Origin: Paraburkholderia sejongensis
GTDB taxonomy: Bacteria > Pseudomonadota > Gammaproteobacteria > Burkholderiales > Burkholderiaceae
NCBI RefSeq assembly: GCF_020880815.1
Contig: NZ_JAJITD010000001.1
Span: forward strand, 558,001-622,000
Direction of reading: 5' to 3'
Length of the DNA stretch: 64,000 bases
Numbering within the stretch: position 1 is the first letter of the stretch; every line of letters begins with the position of its first letter. Positions 46,963-56,132 of the stretch are shown here, in pieces. Position numbers and translations under genes: made by a program. The notes beneath the pieces were generated by a model that was not told where the DNA came from, did no database searches, and was given only the letters and a program-made list of their open reading frames with translations.

Positions 46963-47276
46963 ATGACGCGAGGCCCGGGTCCCGTCGATCCCGGGCAGCG
47001 ACCGCGCCAGGGGCGCGGTTCGCATGTAAGAGTTTCAGATTTATTCAATAGCCTCGCGTAGTGGGCTGGGTAACAATGACCCAATTTATTCCACTATCCG
47101 GCATCGTCGGAATTCGCCGATTATCGAATTAATTGGAGAAATCAGCGCGAGTGAATTGAGCAGCCGTCGAGCAGCCGTCGAGCGCCCGTCGAGCGCCCGT
47201 TTGCCGGTCCGATGCCGGCATTGACCGGGCGGGTCCGCGAATCCATCAACTTCTAACCGATGTGGGAATGTCTACC
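46963..47276. promoter_or_regulatory. galU upstream region with tandem repeat
   Basis: About 310 bases. An AT-rich part (47060-47150, with ATTATCGAATTAATTGG) probably carries the promoter. At 47158-47201 an 11-base unit repeats four times: GAGCAGCCGTC twice, then GAGCGCCCGTC twice (the last copy ends in T). The repeats lie between the AT-rich part and the start codon. Confidence 0.6.
47158..47201. repeat. 11-base tandem repeat upstream of galU
   Basis: Four units: two GAGCAGCCGTC then two GAGCGCCCGTC (one mismatch at the end), about 75 bases before the galU start, in the likely leader. Confidence 0.85.
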
Positions 47277-48203
47277 ATGCTGAAAGTCACCAAAGCCGTG
47301 TTTCCCGTAGCGGGCCTCGGGACACGATTCCTGCCGGCTACCAAGGCAAGTCCGAAGGAAATGCTGCCGATCGTCGACAAGCCGCTGATCCAGTACGCGG
47401 TCGAGGAAGCGATTGCCGCCGGCATCACCGAGATGATCTTCGTGACGGGCCGCAGCAAGCGCGCGATCGAAGATCACTTCGACAAGTCCTATGAGATCGA
47501 ATCCGAACTCGAAGCGCGCAACAAGCAGAAGCTGCTCGACCTCGTGCGCAGCATCAAGCCGGCCAACGTCGACTGCTTCTACGTGCGCCAGGCCGAAGCG
47601 CTCGGTCTCGGCCATGCGGTGCTGTGCGCCGAAAAACTGGTCGGCGACAGCCCGTTCGCGGTGATTCTCGCCGACGATCTGCTGCACAGCTCAAAGCCGG
47701 TGATGAGCCAGCTGGTCGATACGTTCAACCACTATCACAGCTCGGTGATCGGCGTCGAAACGATCGCGCGCGAAGACAGCCGCTCGTATGGCGTGGTCGA
47801 CGGCCGCGAGTGGGAAGACAACGTGATCAAGATGTCGGGCATCGTCGAAAAGCCGGCGCCGAACGAGGCGCCGTCGAACCTCGGCGTGGTCGGCCGCTAT
47901 GTGCTGATGCCGACGATCTTCAAGCACATCCGTGCTCTGAAGCCGGGCGCGGGCGGCGAGCTCCAACTGACCGACGCGGTGCAGTCGCTGCTGACCGAGG
48001 AGCAGGTGCTCGCGTATCGCTACTTCGGCACGCGTTTCGATTGCGGCAGCAAGCTCGGCTATCTGAAGGCGACCGTCGAGTTCGCGCTGCGTCACCCGGA
48101 AGTGAAGGCCGATTTCGAAGCGTATCTGCAGGCTTATCTGCGAAACGAGGCGGGCACGGTGGCGGATGCCGCCGCGACGCAACTCGCGGAAGAAGCGGCC
48201 TGA
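47277..48203 (+). CDS. galU: UTP-glucose-1-phosphate uridylyltransferase
   Basis: A 308-residue nucleotidyltransferase that makes UDP-glucose, needed by bceB/bceC and other glycosylations. Motifs: FPVAGLGTRFLPATKASPKEMLP and the metal/nucleotide segments VILADDLL and IVEKPAPNEAPSN. I choose ATG 47277 (MLKVTKAVFP), with GGGA nine bases before it; starts at 47262 (GTG) and 47268 are in frame. It is the bceT position of the second bce cluster. It converges on ackA. Confidence 0.94.
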   Translation: MLKVTKAVFPVAGLGTRFLPATKASPKEMLPIVDKPLIQYAVEEAIAAGITEMIFVTGRSKRAIEDHFDKSYEIESELEARNKQKLLDLVRSIKPANVDCFYVRQAEALGLGHAVLCAEKLVGDSPFAVILADDLLHSSKPVMSQLVDTFNHYHSSVIGVETIAREDSRSYGVVDGREWEDNVIKMSGIVEKPAPNEAPSNLGVVGRYVLMPTIFKHIRALKPGAGGELQLTDAVQSLLTEEQVLAYRYFGTRFDCGSKLGYLKATVEFALRHPEVKADFEAYLQAYLRNEAGTVADAAATQLAEEAA

Positions 48204-48225
48204 GCGTCGCATAACGCGATGCATC

Positions 48226-48254
48226 GCGTCGCCAGCCAGAGCGGCTGGCGACGC
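48226..48254. terminator. Perfect hairpin between convergent galU and ackA
   Basis: GCGTCGCCAGCC and GGCTGGCGACGC form a 12-base perfect stem around a five-base loop, between two convergent stop codons. No T-run follows on either side. Confidence 0.5.
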
Positions 48255-48293
48255 CTGCTGCAGCCGGTGCTAAAACCGCTGCCAGAACCGCTG

Positions 48294-49466
48294 CTACAAC
48301 AGCCCGAGCGTATGCCGGGCGATCATCAGTTCCTCGTTGGTCGGAATCACCCACACCTCGACCGCGCTCTGCGCGTCGCTGATGCGCGGACCGTGGCGCG
48401 CGTTCGCGTCGTCATCGAGCGACACGCCGAGCCACGTCGCCGCGCGGCACACGCGTTCGCGCACCGGCGCCGCGTATTCGCCGATCCCGGCCGTAAACAC
48501 GATCGCATCGAGGCCGCCGAGCGCGGCCGCGAGCGAGCCCAGTTCGCGCGAAATCCGGTAGCAGAACAGATCGACCGCCTCGGCGGCGGCCGGCGAATCG
48601 CTTGCGAGCAGCGTGCGCATATCGCTGGAGATGCCGGAAACGCCGAGGAGTCCGGAACGTTTGTACAGCAGCGAGCCGATCGCGCGCGCATCCATGCCCG
48701 CTTCCTCGATCATCCACAACAGGACGCCCGGATCGAGACTGCCGGAGCGCGTACCCATCACAAGTCCTTCGACCGCGGTAAAACCCATCGTGCTGGCGAC
48801 GCTGCGGTTTTCCGCCAGCGCGGTCATGCTCGCGCCGTTGCCCAGATGCAGCACGACGGTTCTGCCGCGCGCGGCGCGCTCGCTGTATTGCGGCAACACG
48901 CTCGCGATGTATTCGTAGGAGAGACCGTGAAACCCGTAACGGCGCACGCCTTGATTCGTGATGTCGGGCGGTAGCGCATAACGCGTGGCGACTGACGGCT
49001 GCGTGTGATGGAACGCGGTGTCGAAACAGGCGATCTGCGTCAATTGCGGATTGCGCGCGGCGATCGCGCGGATCGCCGCGAGATTGTGCGGCTGATGCAG
49101 CGGCGCGAGCGGCACCAGTTTGTCGAGCGCGGCCAGTACCTCGTCGTCGATCACAACCGGTTCGCCGTAATGCTCGCCGCCGTGCACGACCCGATGGCCG
49201 ACCGCCCGCAGCGTCGCGCCGGCCGCATGGGTGCGCAGCCAGTCGAACAGGAAGTCGAGCGCTTTTTCGTGCGGCAGCGACTCGCCGTCCGGCCAGCGCC
49301 GGTCCTCGATCACTTCGCCGTTCACGCGTTTGACCGTCATGCGCGGCGCGGTGTACAGCTCTTCGAGCTTGCCGCCGGCGATCGGCTCGAGCGTCGTGCC
49401 GTCCATCGAAAAGGCCTGAAACTTGATGCTGGACGAACCCGAGTTGATGACCAGAATCACTTCCAT
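48294..49466 (-). CDS. ackA: Acetate kinase (acetate/propionate kinase family)
   Basis: A 390-residue ASKHA-fold kinase interconverting acetate plus ATP and acetyl-phosphate plus ADP. The N-terminal phosphate site is VINSGSSSIKFQAF; the ATP site holds HLGNGASMTAL and FTAGIGEYAAPVRERVC; GHRVVHGGEHYGEPV is the acetate-site segment. The stop codon lies close to a perfect hairpin. It starts 10 bases after the acyltransferase gene, so the two are cotranscribed leftward. Confidence 0.94.
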   Translation of the reverse strand: MEVILVINSGSSSIKFQAFSMDGTTLEPIAGGKLEELYTAPRMTVKRVNGEVIEDRRWPDGESLPHEKALDFLFDWLRTHAAGATLRAVGHRVVHGGEHYGEPVVIDDEVLAALDKLVPLAPLHQPHNLAAIRAIAARNPQLTQIACFDTAFHHTQPSVATRYALPPDITNQGVRRYGFHGLSYEYIASVLPQYSERAARGRTVVLHLGNGASMTALAENRSVASTMGFTAVEGLVMGTRSGSLDPGVLLWMIEEAGMDARAIGSLLYKRSGLLGVSGISSDMRTLLASDSPAAAEAVDLFCYRISRELGSLAAALGGLDAIVFTAGIGEYAAPVRERVCRAATWLGVSLDDDANARHGPRISDAQSAVEVWVIPTNEELMIARHTLGLL

Positions 49467-49476
49467 GCGAGCCCCC

Positions 49477-50418
49477 TCAGACGATCGCCGCGGATAACTG
49501 TTCGCGCCGCGCGAGCGCGACCAGCGACGCCACCGCGCAGGACGCGAGCCGGGTCAGCACCGAGTCGGCGCGGCTCGTCAGAATGATCGGCACCTTGGCG
49601 CCGAGCACGATCCCGGCCGCATCGGCGCCGGCCAGAAACGACAGGCTTTTGGCGAGCACGTTGCCCGCTTCGAGGTCCGGCACCACGAGGATGTTCGCGC
49701 GGCCCGCGACCGGCGACGCAATGCCCTTGATCTGCGCGGCTTCGACGCTGATCGCGTTGTCGAGCGCGAGCGGGCCGTCGAGAATGCCGCCGGTGATCTG
49801 CTGGCGGTCGGCCATCTTGCATAGCGCGGCGGCATCGAGCGTCGACGGCACTTTCGAATTGACGGTTTCCATCGCCGACAGGATCGCGACGCGCGCGGCC
49901 GGAAAGCGCAGCGCATGCGCGAGGTCGATCGCGTTCTGCACGATGTCGCGTTTTTCGTCGAGCGACGGGGAGATGTTGACGGCCGCGTCGGTGATGATCA
50001 GCGCGTCCTCGCGGCCCGGCACGTCCATCACGAAGCAGTGGCTCACACGCCGCTCGGTGCGCAGACCGGTCGCGCGCGCGACCACTTCGGCCATCAGTTC
50101 GTCGGTATGCAGCGAACCCTTCATTAACGCCTGCGCGCGGCCCTCGTGCACCAGTCGCACGGCCGCGGCGGCCGCCGCGTGACTGTGCGGCGCGTCGACG
50201 ATCGGCAACTCGCCAAGCTCCAGCTTGCCGGCCTGGGCGGCCGCGACGATCTTCTCGCGCGGGCCGACGAGGATCGGCGCGATCAGGCCGAGCCGGGCCG
50301 CTTCGATGACCGACGCGAGCGAGTCGTGATCGACCGGATGCGCGACCGCGGTCGGGGTGGGCGGCAGCGACGCCGCAAAGGTGACGAGTCGCTCGTATTT
50401 GTCGCGGTGATGTTCCAT
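49477..50418 (-). CDS. Phosphate acetyl/butyryltransferase
   Basis: A 313-residue PTA/PTB-type enzyme: it moves an acyl group between CoA and phosphate. Segments ILVGPREKIVAAA, LMKGSLHTDELM, DAAVNISPSLDEKRDIVQNAI and ILDGPLALDNAIS define the family. It lacks the long N-terminal part of two-domain Pta. I place the start at 50418 with AAGGAG just upstream. Together with ackA it would make acetyl-phosphate and ATP from acetyl-CoA (or the reverse). Confidence 0.9.
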   Translation of the reverse strand: MEHHRDKYERLVTFAASLPPTPTAVAHPVDHDSLASVIEAARLGLIAPILVGPREKIVAAAQAGKLELGELPIVDAPHSHAAAAAAVRLVHEGRAQALMKGSLHTDELMAEVVARATGLRTERRVSHCFVMDVPGREDALIITDAAVNISPSLDEKRDIVQNAIDLAHALRFPAARVAILSAMETVNSKVPSTLDAAALCKMADRQQITGGILDGPLALDNAISVEAAQIKGIASPVAGRANILVVPDLEAGNVLAKSLSFLAGADAAGIVLGAKVPIILTSRADSVLTRLASCAVASLVALARREQLSAAIV

Positions 50419-50605
50419 CGGCTGTCTCCTTGGCGGTTCCACGGCGGGGTGCGGGGTGAACGGCGCTGAAACGCCGACGCGCGCAGCGGGCGGGAGCGGC
50501 CCATTGCTGCGGCGCGTCAGTGCAGAGCAGTGTAGACGGTGGCCTGTGGGCTGGCAAACACGAAAATGCAGGAAAACGCGGGGAAACGCAATGTGACACG
50601 CGCAT

Positions 50606-50637
50606 GAAAAACGGGCGCCGCATTGCGCGGCGCCCGT
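50606..50637 (-). terminator. Intrinsic terminator after glcB
   Basis: ACGGGCGCCGC pairs perfectly with GCGGCGCCCGT around five bases; on the minus strand TTTTTC follows. It lies about 75 bases past the malate synthase stop. Confidence 0.85.
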
Positions 50638-50709
50638 CGTTGCATCAACCGAGCCTCGCTAGCGGCACGCGAGGGTCGTGGTCAGAAGCGCTAGCAGCGC
50701 TAAACCACC

Positions 50710-52884
50710 TCAAGCCTGCCGCTTCACCTCGAGCCGGAACTTGTGCAGCAGCGGCTCGGTGTAGCCGCTCGGCTGCTCGCGTCCTTCGAACACCAGCGCC
50801 TGCGCGGCCTTGTACGCGATGCCGTCGAAGCCCGGCGCCATCGGCTTGTAAAGCGGATCGCCGGCGTTCTGCTGGTCGACCACCTTCGCCATCCGCCTGA
50901 AAGTCTCCTCGACCAGCTCGCGGTTTATCACGCCGTGATACAACCAGTTGGCGATGTGCTGGCTCGAAATGCGCAGCGTCGCGCGGTCTTCCATCAGGCC
51001 GACGTTGTGAATGTCCGGCACCTTCGAGCAGCCGACGCCCTGATCGATCCAGCGCACCACGTAGCCGAGAATGCCCTGCGCGTTGTTGTCGACTTCGGCG
51101 CGGATTTCGTCGTCGCTCCACTGCGCCTGTTCGACGACCGGAATCGTCAGCAGGCCGTCCAGCAGTTCGTCGCGCAGCTGCGCGTAATCGGTGCGCTCCA
51201 GCTCCTGCTGGACCGCCTGCACGTCGACCTGGTGATAGTGCAGCGCGTGCAGCGTCGCGGCGGTCGGCGAGGGCACCCACGCGGTGTTCGCGCCGGCCTT
51301 CGGATGCGCGATCTTCTGTTCGAGCATCGCGTGCATCAGGTCCGGCATCGCCCACATGCCCTTGCCGATCTGCGAGCGGCCGCGCAGGCCCGCGGCCAGA
51401 CCGACCAGCACGTTGCTGCGCTCGTACGAGGTGATCCACTTGCTCGACTTCATGTCGCCCTTGCGCATCATCGGGCCGGCCAGCATCGCCGAGTGCATCT
51501 CGTCGCCGGTGCGGTCGAGAAAGCCCGTGTTGATGAACGCGACGCGCGCCGACGCTGCGTCGATACACGCGAGCAGGTTCACGCTGGTGCGGCGCTCCTC
51601 GTCCATGATGCCCATCTTCAGCGTGTTGCGCGGCAGCTCGAGCAGATTCTCGACGCGCGCGAACAGTTCGCTCGCGAATGCGACTTCCGCCGGGCCGTGC
51701 ATCTTCGGCTTGACGATATAGATCGAGCCGGTGCGCGAATTGAGCCTGTTTTGACGGTCGCGCAGCGCGCACAGCGTGGTGATCACCGCATCGAGAATGC
51801 CTTCCGGAATCTCGTGGCCGTCCTTCGTCAGCACCGCCGGATTGGTCATCAGATGGCCGACGTTGCGGATAAACAGCAGCGAGCGGCCATGCAGCTTGAC
51901 TTGCGACTTGCCGTCCGCGCCGGTGTATTCGCGGTCCGGGTTGAGCCGGCGCGTGAAGGTCTTGCCGTTCTTCGTGACTTCCTCGGTCAGGTCGCCGTTC
52001 ATCAGGCCGAGCCAGTTGCGATAGAGCTGCACCTTGTCGGCGGCGTCGACCGCCGCGACCGAGTCCTCGCAATCGATGATCGTGCTGACCGCCGCCTCGA
52101 CCACCACGTCCTTCACGTGCGCGGCGTCGGTCTTGCCGATCGGATCGTTCGCGTCGATCTGGATTTCGACGTGCAGGCCGTTGTGCTTGACCAGCACCGC
52201 CGACGGCGCGCTCGCGTCGCCCTGATAGCCGATGAACTGCGCGGGCGTTTTCAGGCCCGTGCTGCCGCTCTTCAACGCGACGACCAGTTGGCCGCCTTCG
52301 ACGCTATAGCGGGTCGCGTCCACATGCGAGCCGTTCGCGAGTGGCGCGGCCTCGTCGAGGAACTTGCGCGCATACGCGATCACCGCGGCGCCGCGCACCG
52401 GGTTGAAGCCTTGCTGCTTTTGCGCGCCATTGGTCTCGGGAATCGCATCGGTGCCGTACAGCGCGTCGTACAGGCTGCCCCAGCGCGCGTTCGCGGCGTT
52501 CAGCGCGTAGCGCTCGTTCGACAGCGGCACGACCAGCTGCGGGCCGGCCTGTTCGGCGATTTCGCTGTCGACGTTCTCGGTCGTCGCCTTGACGCTGGCG
52601 GGCGCCGGCACGATGTAGCCGATCCCTTCGAGGAACGCGCGATACGCGCGCAGATCGCGCACCGGGCCGGGATTGGCGCGATGCCAGTTGTCGAGTTCGG
52701 TTTGCAGGCGGTCGCGCTCGGCGAGCAGCGCACGGTTTTTGGGCGCCAGCTCGTGAACGAGGGCGTCGAAACCCGACCAGAAGGCGGCGCTGTCGATCCC
52801 GCTGCCGGGCAGGGCTTCGGTTTCAACGAACTGGTCGAGATTGGCGGCGACCAGCAGTGCGCCGCGCGGGTTCATCTGAGTCAT
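50710..52884 (-). CDS. glcB: Malate synthase G
   Basis: A 724-residue cytoplasmic enzyme condensing glyoxylate and acetyl-CoA into malate. The length is that of the G isoform. Core segments include [37 protein letters not shown] and [18 protein letters not shown] with the catalytic-loop residues expected in these stretches. The start is set at 52884 by GGAG six bases before; two other ATGs flank it. Next in the same direction, upstream, is a GlcG-like gene, an association seen in glycolate/glyoxylate loci. Confidence 0.95.
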   Translation of the reverse strand: MTQMNPRGALLVAANLDQFVETEALPGSGIDSAAFWSGFDALVHELAPKNRALLAERDRLQTELDNWHRANPGPVRDLRAYRAFLEGIGYIVPAPASVKATTENVDSEIAEQAGPQLVVPLSNERYALNAANARWGSLYDALYGTDAIPETNGAQKQQGFNPVRGAAVIAYARKFLDEAAPLANGSHVDATRYSVEGGQLVVALKSGSTGLKTPAQFIGYQGDASAPSAVLVKHNGLHVEIQIDANDPIGKTDAAHVKDVVVEAAVSTIIDCEDSVAAVDAADKVQLYRNWLGLMNGDLTEEVTKNGKTFTRRLNPDREYTGADGKSQVKLHGRSLLFIRNVGHLMTNPAVLTKDGHEIPEGILDAVITTLCALRDRQNRLNSRTGSIYIVKPKMHGPAEVAFASELFARVENLLELPRNTLKMGIMDEERRTSVNLLACIDAASARVAFINTGFLDRTGDEMHSAMLAGPMMRKGDMKSSKWITSYERSNVLVGLAAGLRGRSQIGKGMWAMPDLMHAMLEQKIAHPKAGANTAWVPSPTAATLHALHYHQVDVQAVQQELERTDYAQLRDELLDGLLTIPVVEQAQWSDDEIRAEVDNNAQGILGYVVRWIDQGVGCSKVPDIHNVGLMEDRATLRISSQHIANWLYHGVINRELVEETFRRMAKVVDQQNAGDPLYKPMAPGFDGIAYKAAQALVFEGREQPSGYTEPLLHKFRLEVKRQA

Positions 52885-53021
52885 CGACTGCTCCATCTGT
52901 TATGGGACCGATGAGGGGGCACCGGTCCGCGTTATGCCACGGATTGCCTTGCTGCGAGAGGGGTGCCGCAACGGCCGGTTGCGGCGGGTTTTGCTAACGG
53001 GGGCGGGGTCCGCTCAGCCGC

Positions 53022-53426
53022 TCAGTTGTTGAGCGCCTGGATGCCGACTTTGGCGACCTGCGCGTCCTGCTCGGACTTCACGCCCGACACGCCGACCGCG
53101 CCGATCACCTGGCCGTCGACGATCACCGGCACGCCGCCTTCGAGCGTGCCGGACAGCGGCGCGCTGAGAAACGCGGTGCGGCCGTTGTTGATCATGTCTT
53201 CGTAGACCTTGGTTTCGCGGCGGCCGAGCGCCGCGGTGCGGGCTTTTTCGGTCGCGATGTAGGCGGTGGACGGCGCCGCGCCATCGAGACGCAGCGATGC
53301 GAGCGGATGACCGCCGTCGTCGGCGATCACGATCGCGACGGCCCACTTGTTCTTCTCGGCTTCGGCGCGGGCGGCTTCGAGAATGCGGGTCGTTTCGGTG
53401 ACGCTCAACACGGGTTTGCTCAGCAT
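53022..53426 (-). CDS. GlcG/HbpS-family (DUF336) protein
   Basis: A 134-residue protein of the heme-degrading/GlcG family. The hallmarks are LSVTETTRILEAARAEAEK, AVAIVIADDGGHPLASLRLDGA and GGVPVIVDGQVIGAVGVSG. It sits just upstream of glcB in the same direction, as GlcG proteins do in glycolate operons; its own activity is not known. The ATG at 53426 has AGGAAG nearby. The glcB gene follows at about 140 bases. Confidence 0.88.
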   Translation of the reverse strand: MLSKPVLSVTETTRILEAARAEAEKNKWAVAIVIADDGGHPLASLRLDGAAPSTAYIATEKARTAALGRRETKVYEDMINNGRTAFLSAPLSGTLEGGVPVIVDGQVIGAVGVSGVKSEQDAQVAKVGIQALNN

Positions 53427-53704
53427 GATGTCTTCCTGTCTGGTTCTGTCTGGTTGATCGGGAGGCGCCGCCGGTTCCACGCCGGTTCCAGCCCTGGACC
53501 GCTCGCGCGAGGCGCTGCCGCCCGGGCTTGCCGTCCCCGCGTGGACACGGGCGGTGCAGCAAGCCGCGTGCGGCCGGGCGCGCGCGTTGGAACCGAAGAT
53601 TCTACTGCCCCGCGCGCCGGTTCGAAACGGCGGCTTGCCCGAAGGCCCGCGCGCTTTACAATCGCCTCTTGACCAGAACCTGCGAGCCCGAGGGCGCCCC
53701 CACC

Positions 53705-54631
53705 ATGCCGACCATCAGCGAGCTTTTCGTCTATCCGATCAAATCCTGCGCGGGCATCGCGCTCAACGAGGCGCGCCTGCTGGCGACCGGCCTCGAATAC
53801 GACCGCAACTGGATGATCACCGATCCGCACGGCGCGATGTACACGCAGCGCGCCTATCCGCGCATGGCGCTGATCAAGGTCGAGCTTGGCGACGAAGACC
53901 TGGTGATCCGCGCGCCCGGCATGCGCGAGCTGTGCACGCCGCTCGACGCGGCCCGGCTCGCGCAGGCGCCGCGCGTTGACACCTCCGTGTGGCGCGATGC
54001 GGCCTACGGGCTCGACACCGGCGAGGAAACCGCCGCGTGGCTCAGCGAATTTCTCGGCTTGCCGGCGCGCTTGCTGCGCTTCGATCCGCTGCGCGAGCGG
54101 ATCGTCGATCGCGATTACACGGAAAGCACGGGCGGCGCCACGACCTTTTTCGCCGACGGCTTTCCGCTGCTGGTGGTCGGCCAGGCATCGCTCGACGACC
54201 TGAACGCGCGCCTGAACAGCAAGGGCGCGCCGTCGATTCCGATCGACCGGTTCCGGCCGAACATCGTGCTGGACGGGCTCGATGCGTATGAAGAAGACTT
54301 CGTGGAGCGCTTGAGCGTGGCCGCCGGGGCGAATGGGACGAGCGGCACGAATGGCACGAGCGGCGGCCATAGCGCGAACGATGCGGCGGCGGTCGAACTG
54401 CGCCTCGTCAAGCTGTGCGCGCGCTGCCCGATGCCGACCGTCGATCAGGCTCGCGGCGCGCCCGATCCCGACTGGCCGAACGAGCCGACCGACACGTTGC
54501 TCGGCTACCGCGCGAGCGCGCGCTTCGACGGCGCGGTCACGTTCGGCAACAACGCGCTGGTCGCTAGCGGCGCGGGCGCGTGGTTGCGGGTCGGGCAGGA
54601 AGTTCAGGCCGAGTTGGCGTTCGGCGATTGA
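53705..54631 (+). CDS. MOSC-domain molybdenum-cofactor protein
   Basis: A 308-residue protein with an N-terminal MOSC beta-barrel (ISELFVYPIKSCAGI) and a MOSC domain in which LVKLCARCPMPTVDQ provides the conserved cysteine pattern that binds molybdenum in mARC/YcbX-type proteins. A TSG-rich linker (about residues 205-225) is visible. Such proteins reduce N-hydroxylated compounds or carry cofactor sulfur; the substrate is not deducible. It lies near nitrate-assimilation genes, whose reductase also needs molybdenum. Confidence 0.87.
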   Translation: MPTISELFVYPIKSCAGIALNEARLLATGLEYDRNWMITDPHGAMYTQRAYPRMALIKVELGDEDLVIRAPGMRELCTPLDAARLAQAPRVDTSVWRDAAYGLDTGEETAAWLSEFLGLPARLLRFDPLRERIVDRDYTESTGGATTFFADGFPLLVVGQASLDDLNARLNSKGAPSIPIDRFRPNIVLDGLDAYEEDFVERLSVAAGANGTSGTNGTSGGHSANDAAAVELRLVKLCARCPMPTVDQARGAPDPDWPNEPTDTLLGYRASARFDGAVTFGNNALVASGAGAWLRVGQEVQAELAFGD

Positions 54632-54643
54632 CGCGACCGCGCG

Positions 54644-55441
54644 TCAGGCCGCGTACGCGATCGCTGCGGTCGTCCGCGCGTGTGAAGTGGCATCACGCTG
54701 CCGCGCGCTTTCGCCCACCGCATCGCCCACCAGGATCACCGCCGGGCTGCCGAACCCGGCGCTCATCGCATCGGCGGCCAAACGGTCGAGCCGCGTGAGC
54801 AGCCGCCGTTCGTCGACGCCGCCCGCCCACTGCACGAGCGCCGCCGGCGTCGCGGCCGGCAGATGCGCGAGCAACGCGCTCGCGATCCGCTCGATGCGCC
54901 GCATGCCCATATAGATCGCGAGCGTCGTGCGGGTCGCCGCGAGCGCGGCCCAGTCCGGCTCGCCGTGATCTTCGGTGTGCGCGGTGACGAAGCTCACGCC
55001 GTGACAATGCCGCCGATGCGTCAGCGACATCCCGAGCGAAGCCGCCGCCGCGAAGCCCGACGAAATCCCATTGACGATATCGACCGCGATGCCCGCGTCG
55101 CGCAGCACCGCGATTTCTTCTCCGGCGCGGCCGAACAGCAGCGCTTCGCCGCCTTTCACGCGCACCACGTGCAGCCCCTTGAGCGCATAACGGCGCATCA
55201 GACGTTCGATAAACGCTTGCGGCGTCGAACGGCAGCCGCCGCGTTTGCCGACGCGGATCACCCGTGCTTGCGGCGCGAGCGAGACGATTTCCGGATTGGC
55301 GAGGTCGTCGAGCAGCAGGACGTCGGCGGCGGCCAGCGCCTTGACCGCTTTTAACGTCAGCAAGTCGAGGTCGCCTGGGCCCGCGCTCAGCAGCGTGACC
55401 TTGCCGGGGGTGAGCGTGTCGGCGGGGGTAGGGCTCGTCAT
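54644..55441 (-). CDS. cobA: Uroporphyrinogen-III C-methyltransferase
   Basis: A 265-residue SUMT-type enzyme that makes precorrin-2 for siroheme. It has the SAM-binding pattern VTLLSAGPGDLDLLTLKAVKAL, DDLANPEIV, VRVKGGEALLFGR and GGVDERR. Siroheme is the cofactor of the nitrite reductase encoded divergently, so it serves nitrate assimilation; cysG-type fusion domains are absent. The ATG at 55441 has AAGGA eight bases upstream. Its leader holds a sigma-54 promoter, hexaloop and terminator (separate entries). Confidence 0.93.
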   Translation of the reverse strand: MTSPTPADTLTPGKVTLLSAGPGDLDLLTLKAVKALAAADVLLLDDLANPEIVSLAPQARVIRVGKRGGCRSTPQAFIERLMRRYALKGLHVVRVKGGEALLFGRAGEEIAVLRDAGIAVDIVNGISSGFAAAASLGMSLTHRRHCHGVSFVTAHTEDHGEPDWAALAATRTTLAIYMGMRRIERIASALLAHLPAATPAALVQWAGGVDERRLLTRLDRLAADAMSAGFGSPAVILVGDAVGESARQRDATSHARTTAAIAYAA

Positions 55442-55506
55442 CGTCGTGTCCTTCGGTTGTGCGCGCCGCGCGGCTGGAACTGCGACGGCGCTGCGGCGCG
55501 CGAAAT

Positions 55507-55543
55507 AAAAAAGCGTCCGCTCGTGTGATGCACGAGGGGACGC
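55507..55543 (-). terminator. Leader terminator upstream of cobA
   Basis: On the minus strand GCGTCC(C)CTCGTG pairs with CACGAG(C)GGACGC around CATCA, followed by six T residues. Its 5' arm overlaps the 3' arm of the hexaloop at 55538-55551, so the two structures exclude each other. Confidence 0.88.
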
Positions 55544-55551
55544 CGTTGTCC
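55538..55551 (-). promoter_or_regulatory. ANTAR-type hexaloop (P2) in the cobA leader
   Basis: GGAC-AACGGC-GTCC on the minus strand: a four-base stem closing a six-base loop with A at position 1 and G at position 4, the known target of NasR/NasT-type ANTAR antiterminators. The same 14 bases occur in the nirB leader. Confidence 0.75.
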
Positions 55552-55688
55552 GTTGCATTGCGGGTTAGCTGCTTTGAAGCCGGTCCGGGCGGGGCAGCGT
55601 AGCGCTTTATATAACCGCCTACGGATGCACCTGTGCCTGAAGCTGCGCGCCAGTGCGGAGTCTTTCAGATCGGATCGGCTTCGCTCAG

Positions 55689-55706
55689 CACGGCAGCGTT
55701 GCTGCG
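55689..55706 (-). promoter_or_regulatory. Candidate first hexaloop (P1) in the cobA leader
   Basis: CGCAGC-AACGCT-GCCGTG on the minus strand can form a stem (one A-C mismatch, one G-U pair) closing an A1/G4 loop about 11 bases after the predicted transcription start. A competing triloop fold (GCAGC-AAC-GCTGC) also exists, so this is less certain than the nirB side. Confidence 0.4.
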
Positions 55707-55726
55707 ATGAGCGTGTGCATCGTTAA

Positions 55727-55742
55727 TGCAAGGACCACGCCA
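55727..55742 (-). promoter_or_regulatory. Sigma-54 promoter for cobA
   Basis: On the minus strand TGGCGTG-GTCC-TTGCA: GG and GC are 12 bases apart, as required at -24/-12. The -24 element departs from TGGCACG at two bases. Predicted start near 55716. Confidence 0.6.
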
Positions 55743-55867
55743 CGTGGTTGCAGGCCGCCCGCCAAAGCTCGCTCAAAACCACACGCAACCATTCGCAAAG
55801 CCACTCGAAAGCCCGCGCACCACTTCGCCAGACACGCTCGCGCACCATCGGGTCGCACTCGCGTTGC

Positions 55868-55903
55868 GCACGCGCACAGTGCTGCGTCGCACCATCGCTG
55901 TGC
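55868..55903. promoter_or_regulatory. Two tandem NtrC-like enhancer sites
   Basis: GCAC-N7-GTGC occurs at 55868-55882 and again at 55889-55903, 21 bases apart (two helical turns), between the two divergent sigma-54 promoters. The half-sites equal the NtrC consensus; one of the two flanking positions differs in each. Confidence 0.55.
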
Positions 55904-56005
55904 CTCGGCGCATCAAAACGCAACGCGCGGCGCGCACGGTCCGCGCGGTCGCATAAGCGCGCAAACCCATAGCGCGTAAGGCGCCGCGGCCTGCTTTTTA
56001 ACAAT

Positions 56006-56022
56006 TGGCACAGCCTTTGCAT
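56006..56022 (+). promoter_or_regulatory. Sigma-54 promoter for nirB
   Basis: TGGCAC-AGCCT-TTGCAT matches the -24/-12 consensus almost fully, with GG and GC 12 bases apart. Predicted start about 56032, giving a leader of roughly 190 bases to the nirB ATG. Confidence 0.82.
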
Positions 56023-56036
56023 TAAGCGATGCCAAC

Positions 56037-56052
56037 GGGCCAACGCAGGTCC
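56037..56052 (+). promoter_or_regulatory. ANTAR-type first hexaloop (P1) in the nirB leader
   Basis: GGGCC-AACGCA-GGTCC forms a five-base stem (one G-U) with a six-base loop bearing A1 and G4, beginning about six bases after the predicted start. Confidence 0.7.
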
Positions 56053-56118
56053 GCCGCGCGCGCAGCACCGCTGCCGCGCCGTAGCAGAACCCGAGCAACA
56101 TCGAAGCAGCACCGAACA

Positions 56119-56132
56119 GGACAACGGCGTCC
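56119..56132 (+). promoter_or_regulatory. ANTAR-type second hexaloop (P2) in the nirB leader
   Basis: GGAC-AACGGC-GTCC, loop A1/G4. Its 3' half is also the 5' arm of the terminator that follows, giving a switch between hexaloop and terminator. Confidence 0.78.
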
